Shown here: in pieces, positions 1-14,345 of the stretch
How the letters are laid out: each line of letters starts with the position of its first letter
How positions within the stretch are numbered: the first letter of the stretch is position 1
DNA from: Trematomus loennbergii
Taxonomy: Eukaryota > Chordata > Actinopteri > Perciformes > Nototheniidae
Direction: 5' to 3'
Length of the DNA: 64,000 bases
Assembly: GCA_012861695.1 (NCBI GenBank)
Contig: JAAOOA010000480.1
Location: 186,001 to 250,000, forward strand
Position numbers and translations under genes: made by a program
The notes under the pieces: generated by a model
What the model saw: only the letters and a program-made list of their open reading frames with translations
Told to the model about the DNA's origin: nothing
The model's database searches: none

Positions 1-3000
1 ATACTGTGATAATGATTTGGACGGGCATTTGGTGTGAAACGGAGTGTGTGTGCCGCTCTGTTACGGCGTTAATGGAGTTTTTTTGAAGAACGGCCCAGCG
101 GTCGTCTGGGCTGCAGAAACCGTAGCCAATCACCTGGAAAAGATCTAAAAATAAAGCCTTAGTTACATTAGCTGTGGAATTAACTTTTTATATCCCATTT
201 TTAAATCCAGAAGCCAGTTACTAACTCTGATCCCCATAGAACATGTTCTTGATTAAAAATGTATCACATCGAAGAAACAAATCTATTTCTTAGAGCTGCT
301 TTCGTGCACAATTCTCCAAATAGACACAGAAAGGTTGTTTGAGTTAAGCTTCACACACCACTGTTATTGTTTTGCTATCAGAATCAGAATAGTTAGATCT
401 AAGCGATGAAAACTTCCTCTGAGCGAAGGTTAAAAATCAAAACAACCTTCAACATAAGAAGCTTTCAGACAGATTAGGTGTTCATAAGACTGATCTTTAA
501 GCCACAAAGACTACGGCTAATGCCTATTTTCTTCATTCATTTCTTACTCTTCAAAATGTCAGGTCATAATGGCACATTTGCAGATATTTATATATATATA
601 TATCTTTTTGGTTTTATTTTGTGAGAAACCTGAGTGCTGTGAAGAATGTTCTCAGTGTTTGAGCACACTGCTGCAGCTATGTGTATAACACAAAGGTAGG
701 CAGTGCAATTATGTTGCTAAGCACCAGAATGATGAGTACATGCAGCAGTAACTCAGCTCTGCCTCGTTTCAAAAGCCATGCAGGTTTGTGTTTGCTCGTT
801 CTTTAAATGTACATACACACGCAGTTGTTATAAACTTTCAAAGAAAAACTGAATTAGACAGAATGTGAATAGCTGCTGGCATTTTTCTTTTAAACATTAC
901 CAGAGACACATTGATTGAATCACAACACCTCCTCAGTGCTGATGCTGAGGTTTGTTGGCATATGGTTAGAGGCAGGTTCTTTTCCCAATAAAGTAATTCA
1001 ATAGGTCATTAGTGCACTTAGTCTTGCATTAATTATTTATGTTTATTTCCCTAATTATAAAGCTATATGTTTCCACACGGGGACAGTGGGCACTTTTCCT
1101 CCCTGACATTTCAGTTAATCGAGCACAGACATTCTGCTGAGGTCGTCTCACTCAGGTTAAACTTGGACAGTAAAGTCGGTCCCTAACGTTAGACTGAGGT
1201 CACGGAGAGTCCAGGAACAAGCAGGAGGTCTGCAGTGAGGGTCCAGGGTGGTGTGGGGGGGGTTTTCTGCATCGACTGTAATCAGACCCAGTGAGACCTG
1301 CAGGAAACAAAACAGTGGTGTTTGGAAATGGCCATTTTACCGACTAGTAATTTTCGAAGCTCTTAGAAAATATCTTTTAACTGTTACTGCCAGGTCCATT
1401 CAAATAAGTTTAAAATGTAAATCACAATACCTAAAGAAATACTTTTACATTGTTTGAATGTTTTGCATCTTACATGGGTCAGCTCATTGCCTGGTAGTTG
1501 ATGTATTCACCTTACAAGCATGAATACCAAATAGCAACATTCAACTGATATTAGGTCATTTTGTCACAAAAGTCCCACAAATGTTTGTATTTATTTTACA
1601 GAAAATAACAAATTATTACGTTTTGTAGTGTAGTCAGAAAATTGCCATTGTAACCTCTCAAAAGTTTGACAGTATAAATTCTAAAGATATTCATTTTACA
1701 GCAAATTCTCATTATTTGGAAGCTATTAAATAGTAAAACATGAAAAAACGTACTGACAGTCACCAAAAAATGACAAAAACAACCTACACCAAGTGTTTCT
1801 TCATAAAGTACATAAAACGGTTTATTGGCCCGTACTTCAGAGGGATGTTTTTCTTGGATTGTGTCAAAGTTATAGAAACGTTTCCACCTCATGTCCTCAG
1901 TGATGGTTTATTCTGACTAGCTTGGGTCTCTGTTCATGATGTGATTCGCTGCATTATGCCGAGGCAGATGGAGGAAGCACATTTAGACGCTGTTGGCTCT
2001 GCATGTTCCAATGATGTTACTAATTTAGACTCTTTTACACGGTGACATAATCTGTATATTTACTCTGAACATTCAAAAGTGTACACATCGAGCTTTAGAT
2101 CAATGTGTGCATGATGTTGTTGTTTTACAGACATTTTGAAAAGTTGAAATGTCCTGCCTCGTGGGCCAGATTTTTATATTTCCGGGTCTTGTACCCAGAC
2201 AGCCATTTGTCTGTTGGCAGGAATGCAGCATTGATTAGGCGATTTAGCAACATGAGCAGAGTGTGAGCAGCAGACATATATTCAGCAACTTCCGGGGATT
2301 GTTTAATGACTCGGATTCCCTCAGCAGCAACTATAAAGCAAGCAGGAACTTCTGGGGGCTGTCATTCATTAAACCATCGACCTACAGTCAGGGAACTCTG
2401 CATGTCAGCAGAAAACCCTGTTGTTTATTATTTGCACTGGCTGTACAGCACCCTGCAGCTGGATGCACCTTTCCTCCGCCTGCCTCACACACAACAAGCT
2501 GGGGGAGATGTTAATCCGGTTTTTTTCACCAGCTGAACAAGAATTGCTGTGTTACCGATATTTGTAACTATGCAGCAGTTATCGTTTATTCCCTGTTCAT
2601 TAATTTAGCCCTCAGGAGCAGTAACTGAACTGCAGAGCGAAGTGTTGAGACCCAGTCACTTCGTAAAGTGAAAATATTGTCATGTAGATGTGTCTTTAGT
2701 TAAACCTTTCATGTATTAATCATCGGCACAAAAGACAAACAACAGCTGTCAGTTTGCTGGAGCAATCTGCGTCTGCCAACCAAGCAACCCAGCTGTGTGT
2801 GAGGCCAAACAATGTCTGATTATTAATTTATAATACATGAAAACACATCCTGCTGCTGGTGAAAATAATCTTTTCATAGCAGGATCAATGAAGCATTGAC
2901 CTTTTAACTTCCAAGCATGTTGCTTATATCACAGTAAGTGTGTGCTGCCATTGATCTGTCACAACAGATTACATCCAATCCATGGCAAAGCTTCCTCAGC

Positions 3001-3440
3001 AGAGTTTGACGGAGCGGGAATATTGGTCTTTAAATTAACAGTGGAGGAAAAAGATGTCTGGTTTAAACTGAACAGGACATTTAAAAATAAAACAATATTT
3101 GTCTTTTCAAGCTTTTTATAATGATAAAGGTGCAGGGGTAAACTACAATCAAGAACCTGATAAGTGTCAGAGCGCTTGTGTTTGGATTTATTCCAACTGA
3201 CAGATAACAGTCACATAAAGCCAATTTGGTTGGTTTTCACATAAAGTCAAGACATACAACCTCCTCATTGTTAAATGTTCTATGTCATTCACAGCATTAT
3301 TAAAGCGGCACACAAGCCTAGCTATTAAGATATAGGGGTCATGTAGAAAAGCAGAACCCACAACCTGGATTCTCCCACAGGTTAGCACCGTTAGCTAAAA
3401 GCAAATCATCAATTATAGTTTCCTATTTTAAATGTCTTCA
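1..3440. other. Probable last-intron sequence of the fstl5-like gene, no exon recognised
   Basis: No open frame in this stretch resembles a known protein; the longest are 60-98 codons and lack codon bias or splice context. A short (TA)n run sits at about 588-602. Because a terminal exon on the + strand follows at 5340, this is inferred to be intron, but the upstream exon is not in the window or was not recognised. Confidence 0.5.
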
Positions 3441-3965
3441 TTAAAGTGGACCTATCATGCTATTTGAATAATATGGTAGGGCCATACCTATATAAAACAT
3501 GTCTGTGAAGTTTTTTTTTCATAATACCAAACAGATCATGCATTTTAGCCATGCCTCATTTCGCTCTATTTGCTCTTTTCCAGCCCTGTTTTTGCATGGG
3601 CTGATTCTGTGGCAAATGAGCTGCAGCTGACCACGCCCCCCTGCAAAGGAGGGGGGCAAGGCACGAGCGTCATGTTACCATGCTGTTACCATGCTGTTAC
3701 CATGCCACGGCAACCTCTCATTCCCCTGATAGGTGGAGAGTTGCCCATATAGGCGGAGCTCCCTGTTTCTGACGTCAGAACAATTTCAAATCTGGATCTG
3801 TCTTTATCAGATCTGTTGCAGCCCCGTTTTTAGAGATTTGGGTATGGAGGAAAAGAGAGAGGGTTGTGTTTTCTGACACTTGGTGAGTTCCCTGGAACAC
3901 CGGGGACACATATTCATGTATAAAAGACGTACAAAAGTGTATTTTGCATGATAGGTCCCCTTTAA
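3441..3965 (+). mobile_element. MITE family A, copy 1 (complete)
   Basis: The element starts TTAAAGTGGACCTATCATGC and ends GCATGATAGGTCCCCTTTAA, which are imperfect inverted repeats of about 20 bases with TTAA at both outer ends. The interior has the family landmarks AAACAGATCATGCATTTTAG and TAGAGATTTGGGTATGGAGG. It also has three short CATGCTGTTACC-like direct repeats near 3672-3705 and a TGACGTCA site at 3770-3777. There is no transposase frame, so it is non-autonomous. TTAA flanks would fit piggyBac or Kolobok mobilisation, but that assignment is inference. Confidence 0.85.
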
Positions 3966-6042
<2,077 letters not shown>

Positions 6043-7301
6043 AACGCCCAATGAGCTTTGTTTCACTCAAAAGGTACTGTTGCACTGAATTCTGTTGCAG
6101 ATGTTTTAATTTCGTGGGAACGTGATAGTGGATACCACAGATTCAGAAACCAAATTGACGATTTGTATAAAAAGAAAATACACATGAGGGAGTAATTGAT
6201 TGTTAATGTCTTAAAGCCAAGTTAATCATGGGTGGTTCACATTAAAGTCAACATAAAGTTATTGCTGGTGATCTTTTTCAGGAAAATTGGTAAACATGTG
6301 CAACGTTGCATTATTATTCACAATCGGTTATATTTAGTGTGTGGGAATGCTGTAGATAATCTCTAAACAAAACTAATATCTATCTGAATTGGCAGAAATA
6401 GATATATATATATATGAACTGTATATGTGCGAATTTACTCTTGTACTTTTAGTTTTCCCATCCCAACTTTTTCCTGTGCCTTCAAGGAAAATTCCCCTCC
6501 GTCAGAGGAATTAGCGTAATTATTCCCCGTGTGACTGCCGACTGCACCTCCTCCTTTGACCCTCCGTTCGTGGTGAGCGTGGTTCCTCACAGACCCCGCT
6601 CTCGTCTCTCCGCCCCTCCCTGATTCAGTCTAATTAAAACGAGCCCTCGCTGTGATCCCATCCCGTTTGAAGTGGAGGCCGAGTGGTCATTACGCTCTGT
6701 AACCTTTAATCCAAAATGTATAACCAACGTTGGACGCTTCTGAATGATATCTTTATTGTTTTCCCTTTTATTAGTCCAAAGCAGAAACATGAGAGTCGGT
6801 GGCAGTGTTAGTTTAATCGTACCAGCGTTATACACTCCACATTGTGAAACTAGGGATTTAGAGCACTAGTGTGTGGGAAGAAAATCATAACTTTAAACAT
6901 CTCTGGACCAAAAAGAAAAGGAAAGGCATTTAGAGTGAGCTTTTGATGACGTGCATTTGCAGCATGTTTTGATGTGAAGTAATGAGGGTGGGGTAGTTGT
7001 ATTTAAGTAGAGGGTCTTTTGACAAACAACTCTTTCTGGAAGCTCCTGCTGTAGACACGTAGCCGGAGAGTGAAGCGGTTTCCTAGCTGGACACATTTCT
7101 ATGCATTTTCACCCTAGCACTCTGACTCTGTGAATCACAATGGGCAACTGTATTCACATTTACTAAGGACTTTTGAGTTGGCAGATTATATAAAGTCATT
7201 CCGTCTCTCCTGTTTAATCTTAACTCGAATATATTTTAATTTGATTTCCCTGACTGTACTGTACTGCTGATGATGACCTCTGACCGTTTCTCTCTATGTT
7301 C

Positions 7302-7309
7302 TGTACATA
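7302..7309 (+). promoter_or_regulatory. Pumilio-type site in the 3' UTR
   Basis: TGTACATA matches the Pumilio recognition core TGTANATA. In an mRNA 3' UTR such a site usually lowers stability or translation. A single site of eight bases can occur by chance, so function is inferred. Confidence 0.35.
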
Positions 7310-7549
7310 GCGGTGGACCGTGAGTCCATTACTTTCCCATTGTATGTACTGATTGACGCAGGTTCTGTTCACAATCAACACTCTCCTTTTTAAGAAATGA
7401 AAACACAACACACAGCTTTCATTATCTGCATCCTGTACGGGCACATTGTGATCACTATCACCGCTTTCACCGCCACATAGCCATGTATGTACGTTCCTTC
7501 ATGTGATTGTTATTTATATAGAGAAAACACGCTTGTCATTTTACCCAAC

Positions 7550-7555
7550 AATAAA
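7550..7555 (+). promoter_or_regulatory. Poly(A) signal AATAAA
   Basis: A canonical hexamer, followed within 25 bases by a GTGTGTTATTGTTT downstream element. It is the best candidate for 3' end formation of the transcript carrying the 5340-6042 exon. Confidence 0.6.
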
Positions 7556-7574
7556 AAAATAGACCATGAAAGAA

Positions 7575-8192
7575 AGTGTGTTATTGTTTCTTCTTTTCCT
7601 CATTAAATCCTGGAACACAAATCACACATTGACACGTTTCCTTTAGGAGTTAAAACAGCCGGTTGCCAATTATTATGCTTCAAGAACAAGGTCAAGGCTC
7701 AGTTGTGCCTTCGGGTCTGTGTATCTTGCAGAGAGGCATGACGTATAATTATAATTAGCAAACAGAGGAAATACAATTGTTAAACATGAAGATCTCTAAC
7801 CTTAATCACAAAGAAAGCAGGGCAGCATGGGTGATAGTAGCTTATCATTTTATGTCAAATATATTTAAATAATGTAGGAAAACCCTGAACTGTTGAGGAT
7901 GCTTCTGAACCAAACTCAACTACAGCTCACCCACAAGTGATAAGTAAGCAAGTTATTTAAACAGAATAACTCTCCAGCCTTTTGATCACTATAAGCGCTT
8001 TGTATTTTATTTTCATTTGTAGTTATACAAATATAATTAATAGGTGTTAAAACATGACTTGGTTAAGGATGTCACAAACAATTAGTATATTTAGTATATT
8101 AGTACACTAGGTCTTTGAAAAAAAGTCTATGAGAAGTAAGTCATACAAATATAATATATTATTTTAAATGAGGTCTTTATGACAGACCTTTC
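7575..8192. other. No gene recognised
   Basis: AT-rich unique-looking sequence between the inferred transcript end and the first intergenic MITE. Nothing coding or repeated was recognised. Confidence 0.5.
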
Positions 8193-8545
8193 TTAAAGGT
8201 AGGGTAGGTAAGAATGGAGAAACCAGCTCGAGTGCGCTAGAATTTGAAAGTACACAACCGGAAAAAATCTGCCCCTTCCTCCAGACTTCCTTACAGAGCC
8301 CCTCCTCCAACACACACGAACGCGCACATGACCAATGAGGGCACGAGATAAGTGTGTGCACAGATGGAAGGCTGACAGGCAGGTAGGCCATCCAGTTATT
8401 TTAGCCGGGCCGGCTCAGATGATTGGTCGTGCTTTTTACAGCGCCACGGCTTCCACAGATGAAATATTTGTATGTATTTATTGTCAAAGCACTTAAGATA
8501 TTCATTGCTATTCAAGAGCATTCCATGGAATATAACAAAAAGTGT
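8193..8545 (-). mobile_element. MITE family C, copy 1 (one end missing)
   Basis: It begins TTAAAGGTAGGGTAGGTAAG and GAGAAACCAGCTCGAG and then runs in the opposite orientation to the complete copy at 24362-24749. It shares the CCAATGAGGGCACGAGATAAG block, GGCTGACAGGCAGGTAGGCC, and the CATTCCATGGAATATAACAA block. The match stops near 8545, before the second inverted repeat, so this copy is truncated. Confidence 0.8.
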
Positions 8546-9300
8546 TTCTGAAGTGAATTACATAAAAGGAGTATGGAACAGTATAATATAAAGACATCTG
8601 TCAAATATATACTGAACAAGTTATAGTCAGCATAGTATCTAGTGTCATAACATCGAAAACGGTAAAGTGTGTCATAAATTGATGAAACAATAAATGTGTG
8701 TAAGTGAAGTATGTCATTACAATTTCCAAATCTTATAGAATGTCATTACATATGAATAGTATAGTATGAATTAATGTGACTTTTTTTAAGGACATTATTA
8801 GGACATGGGTTTCTATAGAAAATAAAAGTCATAAGATAGTATGTCATTGAACAAGTCATATTGAAGTATAAATAGTTGTGTGGAAGAGTTTAGTATGTCA
8901 AAAAAAATCACTGTCAAATAATTCATAAAGAAAATTCTTTATAGTATATTATATGTGGATAAAACTAAATTAAAGTATATTATATAAATGAAAAAAACAG
9001 TCATAGTATATTATGTTTTTTTACTATAATATAACTCTTTTTTTTGTATATGATATGATATCAATATTTTTATGACATACTATACTATGGTTATTTATTT
9101 ACATTTTAATAACATAGTACAGTATACAATATGACTATTTTGTAATACTTTTGACATACTTTACTATAAATATAATATAATATTATATATAGTCAAAAAC
9201 TCACAGTATAGAAGTCATAGTACAGTTGTAAGTCTATATCATGCATATGTATAAAAATAAGTACATGTAATTGTAAACTATGTCATAAAAATATAACTTT
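8546..9300. repeat. AT-rich degenerate repeat of a TAGTATGTCAT-type word
   Basis: The left part (about 8640-8900) is dense in TATGTCAT and GTCATAACAT-type words. The right part (about 9060-9290) has the reverse complements ATGACATACTATACTAT and TTTTGACATACTTTACTAT. The whole block is therefore a loose inverted array centred near 9000. No protein is encoded. Confidence 0.5.
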
Positions 9301-10517
9301 TGGGGGGGTCTAACATAATATCTGTGTACTGTGTGTCCCAGATATGTTTATAATATTTGACACAAAGAACCCAACCCAAGTCAGTTTCTTCTTTAATGTT
9401 TCTCTCTTTTCGTTTTTAAAAAGCAAACCCAGTTCATTGACAAAGAGTTCAGCTTCACAAGGAAACTTTATTTAGTGCCTTCAAGGTCAGATGTGAACAT
9501 TACAACATTTCTAAATAACTCATCTGTAAAAGAATGTCACACATCCACTGCATGTTTACCAAATTCACAACCATGAAAGAACACATTCAGTGCCTCACCG
9601 ATGGAAAGCCATTTTCTCTCAAGGATGTATGCTCAGGCAACATTTCCGTGCTGAAAACATTTCAACATGTTTCAGTCAATGACATTTTCAGAGCGAGTGT
9701 TATTCTCCTCTCCGGGTTTATTCATCTTACAAAATAGATGTGGCTGCAGGTTGTGTCAGGCGTTTTGGATAAAAGCATCCTCCAAACTGCACGAGGCTGC
9801 ACACTTATCTTTGGATCCACGTGTGCTTCCATGTGAACAACTCCTCCAACAGATACACATGTTACACCGGTAATAAAAACCTGCTGCATTTACAACGTCC
9901 GACACTTTCCTCTGTACTCACTGCAGGATCGTTTGATTTTGCCACCACTAAAGCCGCTCTATAGCTAGGTCGATTATTGTTTAATCTGACTCAATATCTT
10001 TCAGAAGTCACTAATTATAGCACCATTAGTCTGACCACCAGCAGACACCGACATCTTTTGAAATGAATAGTGACATTAAAAGCCAATCATGGCATTTGAA
10101 GAAGAAATGTGTTTACAAAAGGGCAAGATAAAGAAATTGTCCAGGTTGGTACGCTGTATTGCTCTGGTATATATGTACACATGTACATTAACTTATTTGT
10201 TTAATATTTGTGTAAAACTGCAGTACTTGCAGTGAATGAAAAACAGTTGAACACCTGTTTGCACATTCTACTCACAAAACCAATACAAAGATAAGCACAA
10301 ATTAAGAGATATATATGAATGAATACACATATGAATAACTTAAAATATAATTCAATATGTAGACAATACTCATGCCTTCTCTCACATACAGAAAACTGAA
10401 GCTAAAGCAAAGAAGTTATTTTAATTAAAAAAATTAGACTTCAAGTATCGTTATTGAACTTAAACAGAAAAGGCTATTTCAATTTTTTAAATGTTTATAT
10501 ATATTTTTTAAAGCACA
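9301..10517. other. No gene recognised
   Basis: Short open frames only (up to 68 codons at 9534-9873), without family resemblance. AT-rich toward the right end, leading into the tandem array at 10518. Confidence 0.5.
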
Positions 10518-10647
10518 AAGTGCAGTATAAATGTGTACATAGTGCAGTATAAATGTGTACATAGTGCAGTATAAATGTGTACATAGTGCAGTATAAATGT
10601 GTACATAGTGCAGTATAAATGTGTACAAAGTGCAGTATAAATGTGTA
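10518..10647 (+). repeat. 22-base tandem repeat, about six units
   Basis: The unit is AGTGCAGTATAAATGTGTACAT with one or two differences in the outer units. The middle four copies are identical, which points to recent slippage or unequal exchange. Confidence 0.9.
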
Positions 10648-10771
10648 AAGCCTGAAAGTAACTTCAGTTGTTCATGAGTTCAGTAATTTCCCCAGAGACC
10701 ATCAGAGCAGAAACTTTGGTGTAAAAGTGAGCAGCCGCCATCATCACGCCCCCCTGCGCTGCTGATAGACA

Positions 10772-10830
10772 AACACACACACACAACACACACACACACA
10801 CACAACACACACACACACACACACACACAC
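10772..10830. repeat. (CA)n microsatellite
   Basis: Interrupted CA repeat with two AACA breaks. It creates the Cys/Val-rich frame on the minus strand, which is an artefact. Confidence 0.95.
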
Positions 10831-11492
10831 TTTATATATATGGTCCTTACAGAACTTCCTTTAATGAAACAGCCGTGTGAGTAGATAGAGAGTCGAGGCA
10901 GTTCCTTCATTATCTCCAGTCTTTTATCTCCTCCGTCACATGGGAGGGGCTCCACCCAGCACACCGTCGCCTCCATCAGGAGGATTAACACCGCTCTCTG
11001 TTATTCCATTCATAAAGATCGCAGCCTAATCACAAAGTCAGTGCTGCCCCCCCCCCCCCCCCGGAGACTGATTGAGGGCACGGTGAGGGTCCGCCCGCCT
11101 CAGGGACAATCAGTGAGGAGATCAGATGATCGCTGAGAGATAATAGATTTGATCTCAGGGACTGAAGCCTTTCCTCAGTTCCAAAATCATCTGGTTATGT
11201 AGATAAAGAAGCATTACATGAATGATCAGTGAACGGTGTTTGTTGTTATGCTCGGTATGTATATGAAGTTGTTTTGGTATTATTCATGTTTTTATTGGCC
11301 AATTTAGAAAATGGCAGTACTATAGTCAAAAACAATTGTTGGTCTCAAAAAGCATACAAAATATGAAAAAGTAAATAACACAATACATACATTAAATAGA
11401 ACATTTAACCAACAGATTAAGGGATCCCCATCATTACTGTTTTTTTAAATAAAAATCTTCATGTTTCAGTACATATAGTTTGTTTTAATTGG

Positions 11493-11526
<34 letters not shown>

Positions 11527-11934
11527 TATATTATATATATATACAGAGAGGCTGGAAAACATAATCTTCTGCCATTTTTGCATTAAGAAAATAATTTTTA
11601 ATATTTATCGATAATCGATATAACAGCCAATTATTTCAAGGGTTTTAGTTTAACAGGATATATAATTGTTGTCTTCTCTGGAGGGATTATTAACTTTTAT
11701 TGATTAACTTATTAATGCTTAAAAGAGTTAAACGTATCCATCATTAGACTGTGTTAACTTAGCCTTAGCTCCAATCCCCACACTAAGTAGAGCTGATAGG
11801 AATGTCATTAGTTTTGCATGAATTTAATCTAATAAAAAGCACTGGGAAAATTAAAATGTAGTCAGGGAAGACTAAAGTTATTACAATTAATCTTGAGGGG
11901 GGAAGTGAACGTGTTAACCATATTTTATGACAAA
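10831..11934. other. No gene; poly-C and (TA)n tracts
   Basis: There is a C16 tract at 11047-11062 and an interrupted (TA)n run at about 11490-11543. The stretch 11063-11170 between them is compositionally complex and could be a conserved element, but nothing coding is visible. Confidence 0.5.
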
Positions 11935-12060
11935 TTATCCAACAGCTATGGAAGTATGTTTCCTAAAAGTCAAACATCTCTTGGTGAGTCCACTAGAGGA
12001 AAAGTCTGCATGACTCATCATGTGGAAAATATAGATTGTTGTATACCATTTTTTATAATT
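11935..12060. repeat. Dispersed teleost repeat fragment (CCACTAGAGGAAAAGTC type)
   Basis: CAACAGCTATGGAAGTATGT, then CCTAAAAG and a CCACTAGAGGAAAAGTC block. The same words recur in order, with changes, at 13785-13860. The class is unknown. Confidence 0.4.
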
Positions 12061-12654
12061 AGCCATTAATTCCCACTGTTGTGGCGATCCAGCACTCACA
12101 ACAGGAAAGAATGAAAGAGAGGAATCAATAAAACACAAACACAGATATAGTTGATCAGTAATCATTATTTAGTTGTTGCAACAAACAAACAACAATGGGG
12201 AGTACATCACCTGCTGCCACAGGAGGCAATCGCGGAAATGCCCCCCAACAGTAGCAAGAATCATACAGCATATATAGCCACTGCAATGAACGCACACACA
12301 TGTTATCATGCAGCCTACCACACAAAGGTCACATGTTTTTCTCTCTGAAAGCCATACTTGTATATGTTGAAAAGTCATCATCTCATGACATCCTTAGGAG
12401 TAGTAAACTAACAAAGGTTAACTGTTTTTAGAACCTGAGGCCTTCTCTGAACTTCAACCTCGTGTCAGCTCACTTAAAATGAATACATCCATTGATAATT
12501 CAGAACGACCATTGTCTCTCTAACTCTGTGTGACCCAACTCAGTAACACACATCATATAGCTTACCATGTGACTTTAATGAATATGCCAGAAATACGCTG
12601 AAATAAAGATTCTGCCATAACACCACAGTAAGGGAAGATGTATTAAGCTTCTGG

Positions 12655-12800
12655 TGGCATTAAAGAAACATTTAGAGGACAAACAAATTCATCCACTTAG
12701 AACCATGAATATCTCGTTAAATCATGGCAATGCTATTTTTGCAATTTATTTAAGACATTTTAGTCTGGACCACATTTGAAGTGCCTTGGAGTTTTTTGAT
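12655..12800. repeat. Dispersed teleost repeat fragment (ACCATGAATATC type)
   Basis: AACATTTAGAGGACAAACAA, then AACCATGAATATCTCGT, CATGGCAATGC and AGTCTGGACCA. These words form a familiar unclassified fish repeat and recur at 13890-13970 within this window. Confidence 0.4.
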
Positions 12801-13449
12801 ATGTCTTTGTATTCAAACTATTAGGTATTCATGAAGCAAAAAAGCTAAACATTTCCTTTCCTTAACATTTTTAAGAATTGGATAATCAGTGTTTTGATGG
12901 ATTACCTTTTGTATTCTACAGTTCATGAAGCGTTACACATAGTTTAACCTCAGTTGTTAAGGCTTTGTTATTGATCAATTACTTGATTAACAAATCATTT
13001 CTTCATGTGAAATGTCCTTTTACAAAATAGCCTCATCACTCCTGAGAAAATGTAACACCTTCACTTCCTCCTGGGGTCTCATCTGGACCTCCTTGATTCA
13101 ACAGATGGGAGTTTTAGGGGCTCATTAAGCCGGTCTGGACGCATGTCTGTGCAAAAGACAGAACTTTAAAAAAGGTCATGTGATAAATCTTTTCGACATT
13201 ATAAAGTCACAGTTTAATGCTGACTGCAGTTGCTGAATAATGATGATTATTTTTAGCTTTTTCTGGTATGTTTATCTGAGTTTGGAGGTGAGTTTTTAAC
13301 ATGCAGAGTGGAGGACAGATGGTGATGTGAGCTGCAGACAGCGGACGTCCCCTTTAGCCGTCCTGTCGTCACGCTGAGCTTCCTGTCGGGACACTTCGCC
13401 CGCGGACACTCAGCGGTGACGGGGCGCGTCCTGCCATCCAGACACGGCC

Positions 13450-13784
13450 CACTGATCGCGGCCTGATAGCGCCCAGGTCGACCCTGACAGGAGCTACAGA
13501 CTCCGCTTAGCATGCAACTTGTCCGTCCTTTTGCTGCTCGGCGTGCTGCGAAAAGGCAGCGAGGGAGCGCTCCTCAAGGTCGCCCCGAGAGAGAGAAACA
13601 AGGAGGAAACCGGTCTCAAAGTCAATGTTTCTACACCTTTTCCTGCCAGATTTGATCTGTGCAATACAGGGCTTTCAGAGCAGAAATTCACAAACACAGC
13701 ACAGTGTTTGTTTTTGTCTTGCTGTACTGTTTTCAGCCTGACAGGTAACATCAAAGTGTGAGCCACATTTAATGACCATTTCTC
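13450..13784 (+). repeat. Tandem segmental duplication, left copy
   Basis: The block GAAAAGGCAGCGAGGGAGCG, the flanking GTCGACCCTGACAGGAGC and the trailing CACAAACACAGCACAGTGTT all recur in the same order about 600 bases to the right. The left copy lies in a GC-richer setting (13310-13510). No open frame is shared in a way that suggests a gene. Confidence 0.65.
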
Positions 13785-13975
13785 CAACAGTTGTATAGGT
13801 ATGTTCCTAAAAGGTGTGCATCTAATGCATGTCCACTTGAGGAAAGGTCAAAAACATCATCTGAGAACCATGAATGTGGATCAACTGGATGGCAAGATAA
13901 CATTTAGACGTCAAACAAAGTCATTTCCTGGGGACCATGAATGTCAAACACCAAGTTACATTGCAATACTATAAG
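13785..13975. repeat. Dispersed teleost repeat fragment between the two duplicated blocks
   Basis: Contains CCACTTGAGGAAAGGTC, AACATTTAGACGTCAAACAA and GGGGACCATGAATGTC, matching the fragments at 11935 and 12655 in order, so this copy joins both halves of the repeat. Confidence 0.45.
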
Positions 13976-14029
13976 AGGAAATATAATACACATTTTCAGG
14001 TTCACAAATGTGTTTAGTGTTTAGTCCAA

Positions 14030-14345
14030 AATGCTCAGAGGGCTGTGGAGACTCAGCGGTGACAGGAATACCCATGTCGACCATGACAGGCAGCAGCAGA
14101 CCTCGCTTCACACACAACCTTTCTGTATTTCTGTTGCTCAGTGTGCGGCGAAAAGGCAGCGAGGGAGCGCTCCCTAAGGTCGACCTGAGAAAGAGAAACA
14201 AGTCTTAAAGTTAAACCCAGAGGTCAACTGTTTCTAAGCCTTTCCTGCCTCGCTCTGTCTGGAGGAAACATCGGTGCTGTGAGAGCAGGGATTCACAAAC
14301 ACAGCACGCTGTTTGTTTGTTTCACACTGTACTGGTTTTATCCTG
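14030..14345 (+). repeat. Tandem segmental duplication, right copy
   Basis: Matches 13450-13784: GACTCAGCGGTGACAGG, GTCGACCATGACAGGCAGC, the identical GAAAAGGCAGCGAGGGAGCG block and CACAAACACAGCACGCTGTT. Divergence is roughly one base in six or seven outside the identical core, so the duplication is old. Confidence 0.65.

Larger units (their letters stand above)
6043..7574 (+). other. fstl5: Probable 3' UTR of the fstl5-like gene
   Basis: The region follows the stop codon, has no repeats of the mobile families found elsewhere in the window, and ends with an AATAAA signal at 7550-7555 and a GT-rich stretch (GTGTGTTATTGTTTCTTC) just downstream, as expected at a cleavage site. Several stretches such as 7240-7500 look unusually complex for neutral fish DNA. 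The exact cleavage position is not defined by sequence alone. Confidence 0.6.

Noticed and set aside
10518..10647. CRISPR-like array
   Set aside because: Units are contiguous 22-base repeats without spacers, in a vertebrate genome; this is a minisatellite.
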